Positions 51,385 to 64,000 of a stretch of DNA of 64,000 nt are shown here, one piece after another (positions within the stretch are counted from its first letter, which is position 1; every line of letters begins with the position of its first letter). Source of the stretch: Limanda limanda (taxonomy: Eukaryota; Chordata; Actinopteri; Pleuronectiformes; Pleuronectidae); assembly GCF_963576545.1 (NCBI RefSeq), contig NC_083651.1:12135886-12199885 (forward strand), read 5' to 3'. A program made the position numbers and the translations under genes. Below the pieces are notes generated by a model that was not told the DNA's origin, did no database searches, and worked only from the letters and a program-made list of their open reading frames with translations.

Positions 51385-51635
51385 TTACCTGAGCCCAGGA
51401 GGTCGGATCCAGACCAGCAGAGTGGATCCGAGAACATTTTCTCACTTTCTTTAATGTTGCGGGACAGGGTTGTTTTTCACAGCTGTCCCAGGGAATAATT
51501 CACGGATGTTGATGGAAAAAGGCACATTTAGGGAACTGATATCTATGGGTGTGTGAAATTTGGTGAAGCTTGATTTAATTTGAGGAGACTGTTGGGTCTT
51601 GGTGGAGATATTCTCTGGTATAGAGTTAGTCTGAC
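51385..51635 (+). repeat. Teleost 'gcggaggt' repeat, copy 5
   Basis: 'gtggatccgagaacattttc', 'aatgttgcgggacaggg', 'gggaataattcacggatgtt', 'atctatgggtgtgtgaaatt' and 'ttgggtcttggtggagatat' match the family in plus orientation. Confidence 0.75.
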
Positions 51636-52379
51636 CTCAGTCTGTATTCTGGTCAGTGACTCTGTGCCTGTAGCCACTCCCCTCTTGCGTCACCTGTTAA
51701 AGTGATTTTCCTCTTCAAGTGTCCTAATCACACTATTTAATTGGGCTCCAGCCCCTTAAACACGAACCAATTTCAGCTCTCTCTCTCTCCTATGTTCTGC
51801 ATGTCTGCTTCTTAAACATTCTTGCTCTTATTTCTCTCTCAGCCTCTTTCTTTTTCCTTTCCCTTCCATAGCCATTTTCACAATTACATGTATAAGCAGT
51901 GGCAAATCTCAGAGAGCGAATTTCCCTGTCTGTCTTGAGCCGCTTAAAAAGCAGTTTTTAGAAGCATTGACACCAACTGTCCTCGAAGGGAAATTAAAAT
52001 CTCTTTGGACATAAAACTCAGATGAACCCACAGCAGTGACAAAAGTGATCCTCGAAACCCTCTGGCATTTAAATGAAAGTGTAAGAGAAAAGCGGGATGT
52101 GGAGCCTGTAGCTGCGATAAGACATAAACGCTGTAAGAGAAGATACAATCGTTTCTGAGCGTCTGAAATACAGTCTACAAGATTGTGGAAAGGGTAGAAA
52201 GACAAGTGATGACAGATTTTGGGAGCTGGGGTGTGTTAGATTTAACACAGCCCAGCCCTGACTCTATTTCTATTCCCAGGGTCGACAGTACCATAGAATA
52301 TGGACAAGGCTGATTTTGAGGAAGAGGTGCATCTGTTTCCACGTTGATCCCTGAGTCAGTATAAAGATAAAGGAGCGTT

Positions 52380-52640
52380 TATTTAGTTCATCATCACATC
52401 ATCATATAATCCCTCCGGTGCCTTCCCCGGTATAATGGGACTCTGTCATCCACCGGCTTAGACAGAGCACCTATTATGTCATCAAAAAGGGGAATTTAGC
52501 AGACGAAAGGGGGAGATGAAAGCAGGGGTACCGACTACCTGTTCACAAAGGCCGTAATTTTTACCGGTAATTAAAGGCTTACATTTCCCTGACAGATCAT
52601 CCGGGGCCACGGTACAAATGGGGAGAAGGAGCGTCAGAGA
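52380..52640. other. Unique block, possible conserved non-coding element
   Basis: Non-repetitive sequence with 'accggtaattaaaggcttac' and 'ctattatgtcatcaaaaagg'. No repeat similarity seen. Listed as a low-confidence candidate only. Confidence 0.2.
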
Positions 52641-53650
52641 TAAAAGGAGGCAGGATTCTCCTCCGTTAAAATCTCTCAGGGTAGTAATGGTAATTACGGG
52701 CTTGTCTCTGGAGAGGGGACAATATTAGAACAGGAGAGAGGCTGATGTGGCGGAAGGGGGGGGACCCGACTCTCTCACGTTTCTCTGCGCCCTTTTTCTC
52801 ATTCCTGCACGCACTCTGTACCCAAAGCCTCCAATCCATTCTTTGGAGTGTCTCAACCCTCTCCTGATTCCCCAAACATCTTACAGGGACCTGCATTTTT
52901 CTGCAATGCGGAGTAAAAAAGTTCAGCCTGTCATTGTTTCACATCATCTAAAAAAAAAACACAGTCAGCCAAGAGTGAGGCTTAGTTGGGATTCTAGAAT
53001 ATTTAAAAAGTTGCTTCATGAAACAAAATCTTCAAATTGTTTGCACCCAGAATTTTGGTGTTGTCCAAATTAGAGCAAACTTTGATTGCTTCTCGCCAAT
53101 CGCACAAATCCACAGCGGCTCTACTGTGGCACGGTGGCTGTCTGTACTGTACTCCGGTCCTGACGGCGCCTGCCGAGCCGCTCCTACTCAGCACAGTAGG
53201 TGTTGTCATGGTAACCTGCAGGAGGCTACAGAAAAGGGAATGACAGCTTTGGACTTTTCTGAGCTCAACAGTCGACTCCCGATATGACCAGAAAACGGTA
53301 AACACACCAGTCTGTGTCTGCGGCTGTCTGGAGATGCCTGCCCCAGTCCCCCCCCCCCCACCTCCTGCACACACAGAGATAAACCTGGACAGAGAAGCAG
53401 GATCTTGTTTGTTTTTAACAACGAGAATAATAAGCCTCCGGAATATGGAGAGGATGTTGTTGATGTTTACCAGCTGCCGTTCGGCATCTTTCCTGAAGGA
53501 TCGATATTATATAAATCACTCTCTGACTCACATCTTCTTCTCTTGCTGTTGACAAGTGTACACTTTGAAGGTGCTATTCTATGACAGCGATGTGAGGTAA
53601 CATGTTCTCTATTGAAGAGCACATACGGTAAATGTACATAATGTGTGATC

Positions 53651-54085
53651 ATAGACTGTATGTACAGATGGATGAGATGACAGCTCCTCAAAAGTGAAGC
53701 CAAAGAGCCTCGCTCGCCCCCTGGTGGCTGGCTGCACTAAAGGTCATAAACCCAGTTTCCTCCATGTTTGTGGATGGGTCATGGACAAAAAGTCAAAGTG
53801 CATTTTTCTCAAAGAGGGTTTCTTTGGGTAGTTCTTAGCACACTGATGTTTGTTCAAGTGCAAATTGTTCCAGTAAGTTGATGCTTTCAAAATATTTTGA
53901 AACTGACTGGTGATTGGTCGAGCATGTGAATCAGTTGGACCACCACCATACTACAACTCAATCCCCCTGGTTGCTTTGACGGACTCTGTGCAACATGGAA
54001 ACATTCTTATCCGAGAAACTTTGGCCTCATTTCTGGATAGTGGGAGGAAGTGGAGACATGTTGTACATCTTTATTTACAGTCTAT
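53651..54085 (+). mobile_element. MITE family 1, most intact copy (435 bp)
   Basis: Perfect 10-bp inverted termini: atagactgta at 53651-53660 and tacagtctat at 54076-54085. The interior has 'cccctggtggctggctgcac', 'gggtcatggacaaaaagtca', 'tgattggtcgagcatgtg' and 'agtgggaggaagtggagaca'. No clear target duplication. Reference copy for the others. Confidence 0.85.
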
Positions 54086-54432
54086 ATCAATGACACAGAT
54101 GGATGTACCGCCCCTTGCTAAATTGAGCGTGCACACACACGGTGGTAATTGATTAAAAGCGATCTCAAATATACCGCAAAGCATCAGTCAGTTGGAAATA
54201 TCTCATAATTTTGTTGTTCAAAGCCCCAAGCGTCTATTTGCTGCTTGTCTTGTTTGCTGTCTTCTCCTTCCCATGTGCAGAGAACGATTAGACGGTGCCA
54301 TGTGAGTTTGTTCATGCTTGTTTCACACCTTGTGGGGGAAGATTCATGACTGACAGGACTTGTGTCAGATTCTCCTGCAGCGATAACTACAGGATATCTT
54401 TACCGTCTCTCTCTATCATAGACACTCATGCT

Positions 54433-54535
54433 AAATGGTTTGTATTTATATCTCGCTTTTCCGGTGTTAATGATAACTCAAAGCGCTTTACAGTATTTGC
54501 CATTCACCCACTCACACACACATTCATACATGAAC
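54433..54535 (+). repeat. Short teleost repeat fragment (cgctttacagt type)
   Basis: 'tttgtatttatatctcgctt', 'actcaaagcgctttacagta' and 'ccattcacccactcacacac' are strings of a common fish repeat. Confidence 0.55.
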
Positions 54536-56934
54536 ACACAAGCGCTTTATTTAAATGCTTGAGAACACTCACATTAAAGTCTCAATCAAAAGTTAGGGTG
54601 TAGAGCATCGCAGTGTTGCAGGAAAGCTTTGTGCAATTTGGTGATTTTTCACTCCAGATGAAGGGTTACGAGGCCTTTTATGGTATTAGAAGCTTCTCTC
54701 ATTCTTATGTTTATTAGACTCTTCAAATGTCATTGGATAAAATAAAACTATAAAAAAAGCCGGCATTGTTCTGCTGCTCATCAGACAATGGCATTTAAAA
54801 AAAATTTAGATTTGGAAAATATGTCTCGGTTTGTGGCTTCCAGAATAATCTGATCATCTGAGCAACACCCTGGTTTCCTAAGCGTCTCAATCAAACCTGA
54901 GTGGATACAAGCTGGCAGATAAACAAGCAGCATCAAGTAAATACAAAATTAATTGGTATGTTGTTAATATTTTTGCATCATGCGCTTGTAACAACCAGTG
55001 TGAAGTGGGGATGAGAGGGGACAATTCAAATCTGTCATTGACACCACAATCCCATATTCACAACATCTGCACAACCAATCTCAATGCACAAAGTGATGCT
55101 GCTAATTCAAGCCTCATCTCAACAACACGCACTCACTTTATTTATATTTCATTCTCAGGTCAAACCACTAATGAAATCACTTCTCTGAAATGATAGCGTT
55201 TCTGTTTCACGCCCACTACGAACAGTGGGGGACCGTTTATTTGTGGTCGTCAAACATTTTTGTTTTTACTGAATATTGTTACACAGTTTGATTTTGTAGC
55301 ACGATGTCTACACAAAAAACCCCAAGCAGTAAACACCAGAATCAAACTATGGTTTGTTAATTTTGAAATAAATGTTAATGAGTTTTGAAGGGATTAGTGT
55401 ATCAATGTTTGCAATGACGATAATCTATAGACATCACAATCCAGAGATTATTAATTAAATCTATTTACTTTTAAGTTGCTTCCGTTGGATCTTTGACCTT
55501 CTCTGTACAGATTGATGCACAGTATGTTGAGAGTTTGTTTCTAGAAAGCTGCGTTCACACGAGTTTAACATATGGGCTCATTTCTGTGACATCCCAGCGA
55601 GTGTGGAAGCCGGCAATCGTGGCGCAGAAATCAAATTTTAAAAAGATTTGAGTGAAATCTTGAAATCTCCAGTGCCTGCTCGGCTCTCAGAGCTGACATG
55701 ACTCACTTTGGTCGTCAGTCCAGTCATTACACAGACATTATCTGTTGTTGTTTTTGTTTACTGAACGTTTTGATGGAAAATCCCCATGTTTTAAATCTCT
55801 CATATTGACATGTAAACTGCTTGTTAAAATGAAAAGTTACTTTCGTCAGACAAGTTGGACAAAAGGAGATGATGCCTGCAGCTGTTTCCCATGGTAACCC
55901 TATGTTTCTGAAGTGTACAGACAGACGACTGGTGGGAATAGACTTGAGGAAGTGATGTGATGTTAACATGAGACAGGTTCTCTTATTACTGTGCAAACTG
56001 TGTACAACTCGCGTAGACCCAGATTCTAAACCTCTCCTGCGTTTGATGTGTTTTTGTATTTTGGCAGCATTATTTGTTTGTTTTTTTGGTCAATGTGTCT
56101 TCGTCAATGCGGTCATATTATTCTGCTCCTTCATTTTGATTTATGTATATTTCTGTGGCACTCATAATGTGTTCTTCATAATATAATAACCTTAGTATGG
56201 TATAAAAGCGAATAATTACTTAAAGATATATGTAACGGCTCTTTATTAAAATGTTTAAAAAAAAATTCACCATTCACTGGTGAAAAAAAATTCACCAGTA
56301 TGAGCATGGGTAGAAATTAAAGTGACTGTGCTGTATTTTTTTTTTATATCTAAATCAGCTACATCAGCTACAACAAATACAAAGACACACTCCCATGATC
56401 CAATGCTGCTTCCAATTAATTTTTTAGTTGTTGTTTTGATTGAGAGACACACAGAGACAGAAGTTTACAGCGCTTTATATTAACTTTATTTTTCCTCCAA
56501 AATGCTAAAACCTCCTTGCTTGGATAACATGAAATTGCCAACTCATCATCCCTTCCCTCCGTACCTTTAGAGAACAAAAGAATAAGAAAATTCGAACAAA
56601 TGAGCAAAGTGCAATGTTCACTTTGCGGCGAGGAAAAGCACAAACTTGAGGTATCTCTTCCTGTGGCAAGTTTTGTAGTGCCTTGGAAAATGTAGCATTA
56701 AGAGAGTTGTGCTGAAGACCAGGGTGTTATTACGCAACATCACACACACCGACAATGACATATTGAGAAAGTAACATCAGATTGTAGCCTTTTCCACAAA
56801 TACAACATGGCGGTTGCTGTCACACACACAGAGACGCACAAACCAACTCTGTTCTGAGCAGTGACATGTGAAGGACAGGGGTCCTATTCATTCTATTCGA
56901 GGAGAAAAAGATGAAACAGAAATGACATTGATGA

Positions 56935-56964
56935 GTGTGTGTGCGTGTGTGTGTGTGTGTGTGT
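56935..56964. repeat. (TG)n microsatellite
   Basis: About 15 TG units with one GCG interruption. Confidence 0.9.
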
Positions 56965-58250
56965 TCTTTTATAATTATGTTTGAATGCACGCTGGTTTTA
57001 TTGTGTTCTTTTTCCCTCTGCTTGTCTGTTCATTCATCTGCCCTTCTGTCTGCGTATCTGTCAATCTCACTGTGCGTTCACTGCATCTGTGCTGAATTTG
57101 GTCGACATCTGCAGAGTGTTTTTCTGTGCCGGGGTTTGTTTTCCTCTCCTCTGGTTTGGAAAGTATTGCTCCGTCTAAATCTGCAGAGTGCCAATGTTGT
57201 GCAGCCTAATTATCCCAAATACTGTTAAATCAGCTAAACGTGCACCGAGAGCTGATGCTAATCAGAATCATGACCCTGTGTAGCGCTCTCACTCAGTCAT
57301 TTATCCATTTATTCACTCTCCCATCAGAGTAGACCTGGCTCTTTTGCTTGTGTTCAGCTAGATTTTACCGGCTAGATGTATCTTTGAAAAGTTGTCCTCC
57401 TAAATGCTTCTTTTAAAAAGCGTTTAAGTGTTTTTTGTTTTCAATAACCACATTTAAGTTACGTTACACAGTTAGTGTCTGCCAAATACTGATAATCTGG
57501 TATAATAGGCGTCTAAAAGTGCATTGGCAGGCAAAAACTGAGCAGCTGTAGAGAGTAAATAAATACGATGCTCTCAGGATAAAAGTCTGAAGCAGCTGTG
57601 ACCAACAGTCACAGTTCACTGACACATCTGGGTGTCCAGCACGGGTCCATTTTTGCAAACTGGCTCCACACCTGCAAAGCTCCGTACCGTACTCGACCCA
57701 TTAACCACATTCATCTCCAAGTTAAATCTGCGCCCAGACCTGTTAACATATGTCAAGAGCTGCGAGCCATCACCTGTGATTAGACCCACATGCTACACTC
57801 GCATCAAAAGGGTCATGGCCTCCTTGTCCTCCTGCTCTGGAGTCAAGTTGAGTTCTTGGCAAAGTTTCTGTCAATTTTCGCAGCACCTGTGCTCAGTCAG
57901 CTCGTGGCTTTCACAAGCTAGTTCTATTTGGCATTTTTCAGATGTAGTGAAGCCACTGACAACATATTAATCACTGGCTACTTTTGTCTTTGTGGGATTC
58001 ATTTTGACGTCCTCTAGTTTGGAGTGAAGTGGAGTGAATGGGTCCAAGGTGATGTCATAGACTTTCACAATAAAACAACTTGGAGATGATGAGTTTCTTA
58101 CAAGCTTATGGAGATGTTAAAAAAACAGCACAGTCATTTTGATTTCTGATTTGTTCAAAAAAAGAAACTTTAATTTCCCACCCATGCTCATACTGGTGAA
58201 TTTAAAATAATCGTATTTCTTTTTACCTTTTGCACAACTTTTCTGTGGGC

Positions 58251-58525
58251 TTTAAAGAAATAGTATCAGGAAACACACCTATTTTCTTTCCTGCTAAGAC
58301 TTAGATGAGAGGATCAATGGGTTCAGTGACTTCCAAGGCGAGGACAAGATTCCAGGAAGTCCCTGTGCCCACACAAACAAGTGACATGTCAATTAGTGAG
58401 TACTAGAGGACCCGTGGGTGACTTGTTCCTGTAGGACCGAGCTGGAGTAGATGTTTCCAGACTTTTCAGCTAAGGTGAGCTGGCCGGCTGCTTGTTGTAC
58501 TTTCACATTTACCTTACAAATATCA
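58251..58525 (+). repeat. Teleost dispersed repeat (gagagttagatgagaag-like)
   Basis: 'tttaaagaaatagtatcagg', 'ttctttcctgctaagactta' and 'gatgagaggatcaatgg' at the left, and 'gccggctgcttgttgtactt' then 'tcacatttacc' at the right match both ends of a familiar fish repeat. The middle is diverged. Confidence 0.55.
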
Positions 58526-59389
58526 CAGTTGTGTCTCTATACTCCTCAAACTCACTGCAAGAAATCAAACAAACGTTTTTCCACAAAATTGTCGATTGAC
58601 TTATTGTTTAGTTTTCGCTCACAAAGCAAAGCAGGAATGAAAAGAAAGGGTGGATCTCAAGTCTCGTCAGCATCAGGCGGTGCAACCAGCCCTCAGCCGG
58701 GGGGAGGATGTCAATAACTGAGATTACATGGATTTGTTCCACACCCACGCATGTGTGAAAGCAGAAACAACACACAAAGATGTGCACGTATAAAGTGACA
58801 CACACTCATGAAAACACTTAATCATGCTTTTGTGCTGCACAAGGCACACATTCAGTCAGCGGGTGGGGGGAGATATTTTTTACACCAGGTTTTGCCAATT
58901 CTTGTAATTGCACATTTATTTGTGAATTTAAAAAATGAAACTGCCATGGGCCTCAGTTTTGGAGATTTTACCAAAAGATATGAAGCATAACAATCCACAC
59001 AGGGGCCACATAAAACAGAATGTGGATCATAGATGTTGCTGGAACCCTTGGAAATCTCACGTTGCTCTGGGTTATTTTTCGTGAGATGTGTCCACTCATT
59101 GGCCAAATGTAGAAAAGCACACACAACTGTTTTTATAGGGTCTCCCACTGTCAGTGCATATCAGACTAGAAGCCACGAGGACGAAGGATCTGCCCGCAGG
59201 GCTCGGAGAACGGATTGTGTCCATGCACAGATTTGGGAAGGCTCCAAAAAACGTCTGCTACATTGAAGATTCTCAAGAAAAACATTGGCTGCAATATTTC
59301 TTAAATTGAAGAAGTTACTCTAAGGCTGAGCCCAGCCACCCAACAGAGAAAACACATTTCTGCCGCTTGATCTTGTTATTTCAGGTCAC

Positions 59390-59800
59390 TACCCAGAGCT
59401 CAGAGTAGAAACCCTGTTCATTCACATCGAAAGGGGGCATCTAGGCCTCCTGAGTGCCTTCTGTTGGTGGTTTAATGAGCGTGCCCAACCGGGTGGAGAC
59501 CCAGGGGTAGACTCAGAACTGGCTGGAGGGACCACAATTCCCAGGTGGCATGGCAACGCCCCAGGATCTCCCAGGAGGAGCTGGAAAGCCTGGCTGGAGA
59601 GCGGCAGGTCTGGTATGTCCTACTTTCCAGGTAGCCACACACACCAAGCCCGGAATAGATGATGGTTGCATGGGTGGAAGAAGTTTGGAAGAACCAGAAC
59701 TTTTTTCAAAAAACAATCCAGGGGTGAAGGGTGTTGATGCAACTGAGAATCTGTTGGTCACTGTGGCTGAGCTTCGTGAATATCTTTAGAGAGACCTTAC
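59390..59800 (+). pseudogene. Decayed 3' end of a LINE-type retrotransposon ORF2
   Basis: One frame at 59548-59619 reads WQRPRISQEELESLAGERQ, matching the C-terminal W-R-x-x-I-x-x-EEL-E-x-x-AGER pattern of fish LINE polyproteins. Upstream, 'cacatcgaaaggggg' and 'ccaaccgggtggagaccca' correspond to the preceding conserved part. The reverse transcriptase is absent and stops break the frame. A 5'-truncated, inactive insertion; LINE clade not determined. Confidence 0.7.
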
Positions 59801-60409
59801 AACAGCTGCCCACTGATGGTCCAACGAACAGTGCCTTTAAAGAATGAGAAAAAGTGTTGTTACGCCCAAGAAGACTCACTGCAGGTGCTTTTTACTGTTT
59901 TAAATAAACGTTCAGAAAACCTTGGTCAGTGTCATACTTTTGTTTTTCTTTCTTTTACTCCCACTGCTGTCAGACTCGATACAAAACCATCTGGACTGAA
60001 AAATAAAATACCCAACTGTTTTTCTCACGTCACTCTCTCTACTCTGTACTTCTAATGCAAAAGGTTCGCACACTAGTGTCCTCTGCACATTACCCACATT
60101 AAACCCTCTTATATATACAGTAGATCTATACCTGATAACCTTTCTATATTAATACTTTATTGCATATTATTGGGAATTCCCACCCATATACTGTATAGGC
60201 ATATATTTATATGTGGATGTGTGGATTTATTCTTTTTTTACTGTATTGCCTTTTTATATTTGTATTCCTTTGTCTACCTCAATCTGACTCATCTGCTGCT
60301 TTTACAAATTTGTATGTGTATATGTATATTAAAGTGAATTAAAAGTGGCACAAGTCCCCATGTGTGAGTGGGTATTCAGATTAAAGCCTTGAATAATAAT
60401 ACAAGGGCG

Positions 60410-60430
60410 CGCACACACACACACACACAT
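60410..60430. repeat. (CA)n microsatellite
   Basis: Ten-unit CA run after GCGC. Confidence 0.9.
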
Positions 60431-62377
60431 GGTTACCGAGGGTTACAAACCGCTCTATTATAGATAATAATAGATTATAATAATAATGACAGTGCTGAGA
60501 GATCGGACAGCAGGAGAGAACAGAGGGATTTTGAAAGCTGCTCCTCCTTCTCTGTAACTCCATCGTGTGCAAATGATTCACCTCATTGTTTCAGTCTTGG
60601 TTAATGGTTTTTCTACCATCTGTTCAAACCTCAACTGGCTCGACATCGTGGCACTTTGCTGGCTCGGAGGCTAATGAGTCATGCCAGCCTTATGTAAAAC
60701 TGTTTCCTCTCTACCTGGCTAATATTTGTACGTCTTTTTCATTTTCTCTTCAGCCAGCCGTGTTTAACTTTTGTGGCTCTGGCTATACACATTGTATTTG
60801 TACCACCAAGAGAAAATAGATAGCATTTTTAATTATGTGTGTGTCGTTTCAGCAGTGCACTGGAATGCTCTGGGTGTAAAAGAACGGGAGGTGAAGGTGT
60901 GTTAAAAGCAGACAGAGGACATTTTGTGACAGTGGGCGTGATAACAGAGCTGGATAAGGTGCAGTAGAATAAACTTTGCTGCCAATTTGGCGCAGCAACA
61001 AGAAAAATAGAATATTCTCCATACGCCACCATTGTTAAAGATGTGCCTTGGAATTTGTGGACAGAACATCTTGAATGTCACACCATGGTCCTCACGTGGT
61101 AATGGACCTGAAATGAATATTCTACGATTGATTCATTTTCATTCTATATTTCATATTCTCCATTTACATGTGACATCTATTACCTTCCTGTTCATCCTGG
61201 GAGAGGCATCCCTCACTTATGACTGTAGTTATAGTCTTAGTTATAGAGACTGTAGTTATAGAGATTTGTATACGTTTTTTTTCCTTTCTTAGAGAATGTT
61301 GCACCTTGTCAAGCTGTTTGAGGCAGATTTGTGAATATGGCTTATTCACGATTGGATTGAAGGTCTATGGGATCTTCATTGTTGTAGTGGAGCAACTCGA
61401 ATAAGAATGAATGGCCACCATCTTCAAACACATTCTAGCTCCCAAGGACTGTTCCTGAATGTGATGATGAAGTTGCAGATGTGCCTCTAGTGGGCCACCG
61501 GTGGTTGTAATTGTGGGTTGGGGGATGCTGCACTTGGATTAGAATGACGCAGCATGAGGCCTTAGACAATTTCCTGTGATTCCCGGGGAGCTCAGTGGGA
61601 AGTTCCTCTACAGGCAGTGACTGCCGGCAGCACGCCGCTCCTATTGTGCAATAGATCTTAGCAATAAACTAAGAGCACGAGGGAGAGTTCCATACAGAGG
61701 AAAACAGAAATGTTGCTTTTGTATCACACAAGAAACATGCACAGTTGTGCTGTATTGCAGAGTGTGGTTACTTTGCATTTTTGCAACACGGATAATTAAG
61801 TGATCAGTACGTGATTTGAGTGGGGGGTACCATTTCCCTTGTGAATCTGCCATTCTCCTGCTCCATTCCCTTTGTCGCAGGGAGAGCAGGGGTACCAGGG
61901 TTGTTTTGGTGAATGTTAAGTCTGATCTGCCTGGTTCATTGATCCTTGATCTGCCTGAGGTTTGTTTAGTTTGGAATCTACAGCCCTGACGATGGCTCTG
62001 AAATATCAGGAGCCTCTCGGTGCTGCGTATTGATTAACCCTTGGGAGCTGTCCATGGTGCTGAAATCATAAAATGATTAGTTACTCTGCTTTTTCCTTAA
62101 ACGACAAAAACTACACCATGGACACCTTTTGACAAGATTTTGGGTTTTAGATGTTTTGTTTTAGAAAATTAAATGAAATGAAACTCAGGACCTAAATAGT
62201 CATATGTACTCTCTGTGTTTTACTGATGGATACAAATAAATTATTCCCCTTTTTGCCGGGGACCCTCTGGTACTTTGAGAACCTCTGATCTAAACTGAGA
62301 CTGTGGACCTCCCCTTAGACAAAGCTTGGAGAAACCTTCCCCCTCAGTCCATCTTATGTTTACTTACTTGGTTTCAT

Positions 62378-62460
62378 GATTATTACATTATTAATACATG
62401 TCACTTGGCAGACGCTTTTATCCAAAGCGACTTTCAATTGATGCATTCAACATTTATGAT
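62378..62460 (+). repeat. Teleost repeat fragment (gcttttatccaaagcgac)
   Basis: 'cacttggcagacgcttttat' then 'ccaaagcgactttcaattga' and 'tgcattcaac' are a highly recognisable string of a very common fish dispersed repeat. Confidence 0.65.
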
Positions 62461-63394
62461 TATGTTATTTGATCTCATAGACACTCGACAATGAATAAAG
62501 ATGGCCTTGTGTCTCTGTCTGGCACAACGTCAGACTGCACCAAACACATAGAGAGGTCTGTCCTCAGGCATTTATTACTTTCTGAATTTATAAATTCCCC
62601 ATAAATACTATAAACCATGTGTTTAACCAGATCGAACCCATTAGGTGGTTCTAATTGATCTCTTTTTGATGAATAATGTAATGTTATAACTATTTTTTAA
62701 AACTCTGCTCGAAACTATACACTATACCATAAATACTACTTATACTTGTCATATTCCTTTCAAATCTTTGTAATTCAGAAGCCAACATCCGGGATCCTTT
62801 ACTACAAAATATTTTAGTGGAGATATGCGACAGATACACGGAATTCAGCTATTCCTCTATGTGCGACTGTACTGCACCAAATCTTGTGTGTGCATGAGTG
62901 TGTAAATCACACACAGAAGGCTCCTTGTTTTGTAGGTGCAGCGTGTTGTCATTGTAGAGCCCGGCTGTGCACAAATACCAAGCTGAGAGTAGCTGTTGAA
63001 CTTTGGAAATGTCAGCCACTGCTCCTCACAGACGGTACTATTGGTTCATTCCAGGGTCTCCTCTCAGCCGCCTTTCCTACACGCCATAAAACTTTCCCTG
63101 TGCAGAGAGCGACCTACTGAAGTCTTTTGAAGCTGCGTCTGTGTTGCGGGCAGGGGCAGCACAGAGGATACATGCCCCTTAGTTCAAACACACACCATCC
63201 TCTCTCCAGAATCACCTCAGGACATGTGACACCGGTCACGGTCAGAGAATGTGAGGAAGAGGAGCAGGACTTGTTAGCGGTGTGTTGGGTACAGAAATAA
63301 TTACACCGAGTGAATAGAATATTAGAAACCCTGTTGCAATACAGTAGAAGTGTCTTTTAATAAAACGATTTAGTCACCACTTTCACATCAGCGT

Positions 63395-63600
63395 TTGTTG
63401 GTAAGTCAGTCAGCACAATTACTTCAAAACTACAGAAACAATTTCCATTGTGGAGGGTTTGGGTCTGAACTATGGAACAACCCTTTATATGGGGCGTGGA
63501 TCTAGATTTTTATTTTCATTTCCTTTTACATGGTGAGAGAGAGCACCTACCTCCGAGCTTTGAAACATATTTGTATCAACAAATTAAGTTACAGTTGATA
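63395..63600 (+). repeat. Teleost 'gcggaggt' repeat, copy 6 (variant)
   Basis: 'gtaagtcagtcagcacaatt', 'aaaactacagaaacaatttc', 'gggcgtggatctagattttt' and 'tccttttacatggtgagaga' follow the family's layout in a diverged subtype. Confidence 0.55.
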
Positions 63601-63799
63601 TTCTGATGCTCTGGACATGATTAAATTACTTCAAAATGAAGTGATAATTAGTTTCTTACAGTAACTGATAAATAATGTGTTGAACTAACATGATTCACTT
63701 AAACAGTACGATGTGAATCAAATATTTTGGTTTGACAAGTGATGAGGAGCAATGAGCAGAGTGAAATCAAATCTGTTTTTTCAGTACAATGACCTCTGG

Positions 63800-64000
63800 G
63801 CTTGTTAGGTTGCAGGATTATGCAAAAAAATGACTACTACTTTCTAAAAGGTTGAGAAATGAGCCAGGGAAGAACCCATTAAATTTTATAGTGGATCCAG
63901 ATCAGGGGGAAGTTCCAGGAATATTTTTTCACTTCATGTAATATTGCAAGATCAGGTTTTTCAACATTTTTATGCTTGTAATACTTGGATCTTGATGAAA
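63800..64000 (+). repeat. Teleost 'gcggaggt' repeat, copy 7, cut by window end
   Basis: 'agccagggaagaacccatta', 'gtggatccagatcaggggga' and a final 'tacttggatcttgatgaaa' match the family; the element continues past the last base. Confidence 0.75.

Overview
The window looks like intronic DNA from a ray-finned (teleost) fish genome. The reasons are long AT-rich non-coding sequence, dense CA/TG and CT microsatellites, and many decayed interspersed repeats whose sequences I recognise as typical of teleosts. There is no bacterial or viral gene organisation. No operons, tRNAs, rRNAs or CRISPR arrays were seen.

Only one segment can be supported as coding: a 75-bp internal exon on the + strand at 29160-29234, with good splice sites on both sides. 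Its translation runs from an Ala-Pro-Leu-Thr-Asp-Lys-Pro-Pro-Lys motif to Gln-Leu-Gly. This matches the junction between the second and third Ig domains of the IL-1 receptor accessory protein-like family, most likely il1rapl1 (il1rapl2 is less likely). These genes encode synaptic adhesion receptors and are known for very large introns. On this reading, about 29 kb of upstream intron and about 35 kb of downstream intron surround the exon, and neither neighbouring exon was recognised.

Upstream intron (1-29159): TG/CA tracts, a local diverged duplication (2.6 and 3.0 kb), a MITE with ~10-bp inverted termini carrying a nested insertion (3.2-4.1 kb), a tRNA-like SINE (6.3-6.6 kb), a 999-bp hAT-like element with perfect 15-bp terminal inverted repeats and a 5-bp flanking direct repeat (8.2-9.2 kb), a ~530-bp polypyrimidine tract (12.3-12.8 kb), further dispersed repeats, and a perfect 19-bp-stem hairpin at 28.2 kb.

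Downstream intron (29235-64000): two diverged copies of a ~0.5-0.6 kb MITE (30.2 and 45.9 kb), a polypyrimidine block leading to a (CT)51 array (33.4-34.0 kb), purine-rich tracts (36.5-37.0 and 48.9-49.2 kb), several copies of a 'gcggaggt' teleost repeat (one cut by the window end), more copies of the 10-bp-TIR MITE, and a LINE 3' remnant at 59.4-59.8 kb. Stretches not listed looked like unique, non-coding intron; a few AT-rich, homeodomain-core-rich blocks are flagged as possible conserved non-coding elements. I found no evidence of a new multi-gene system.
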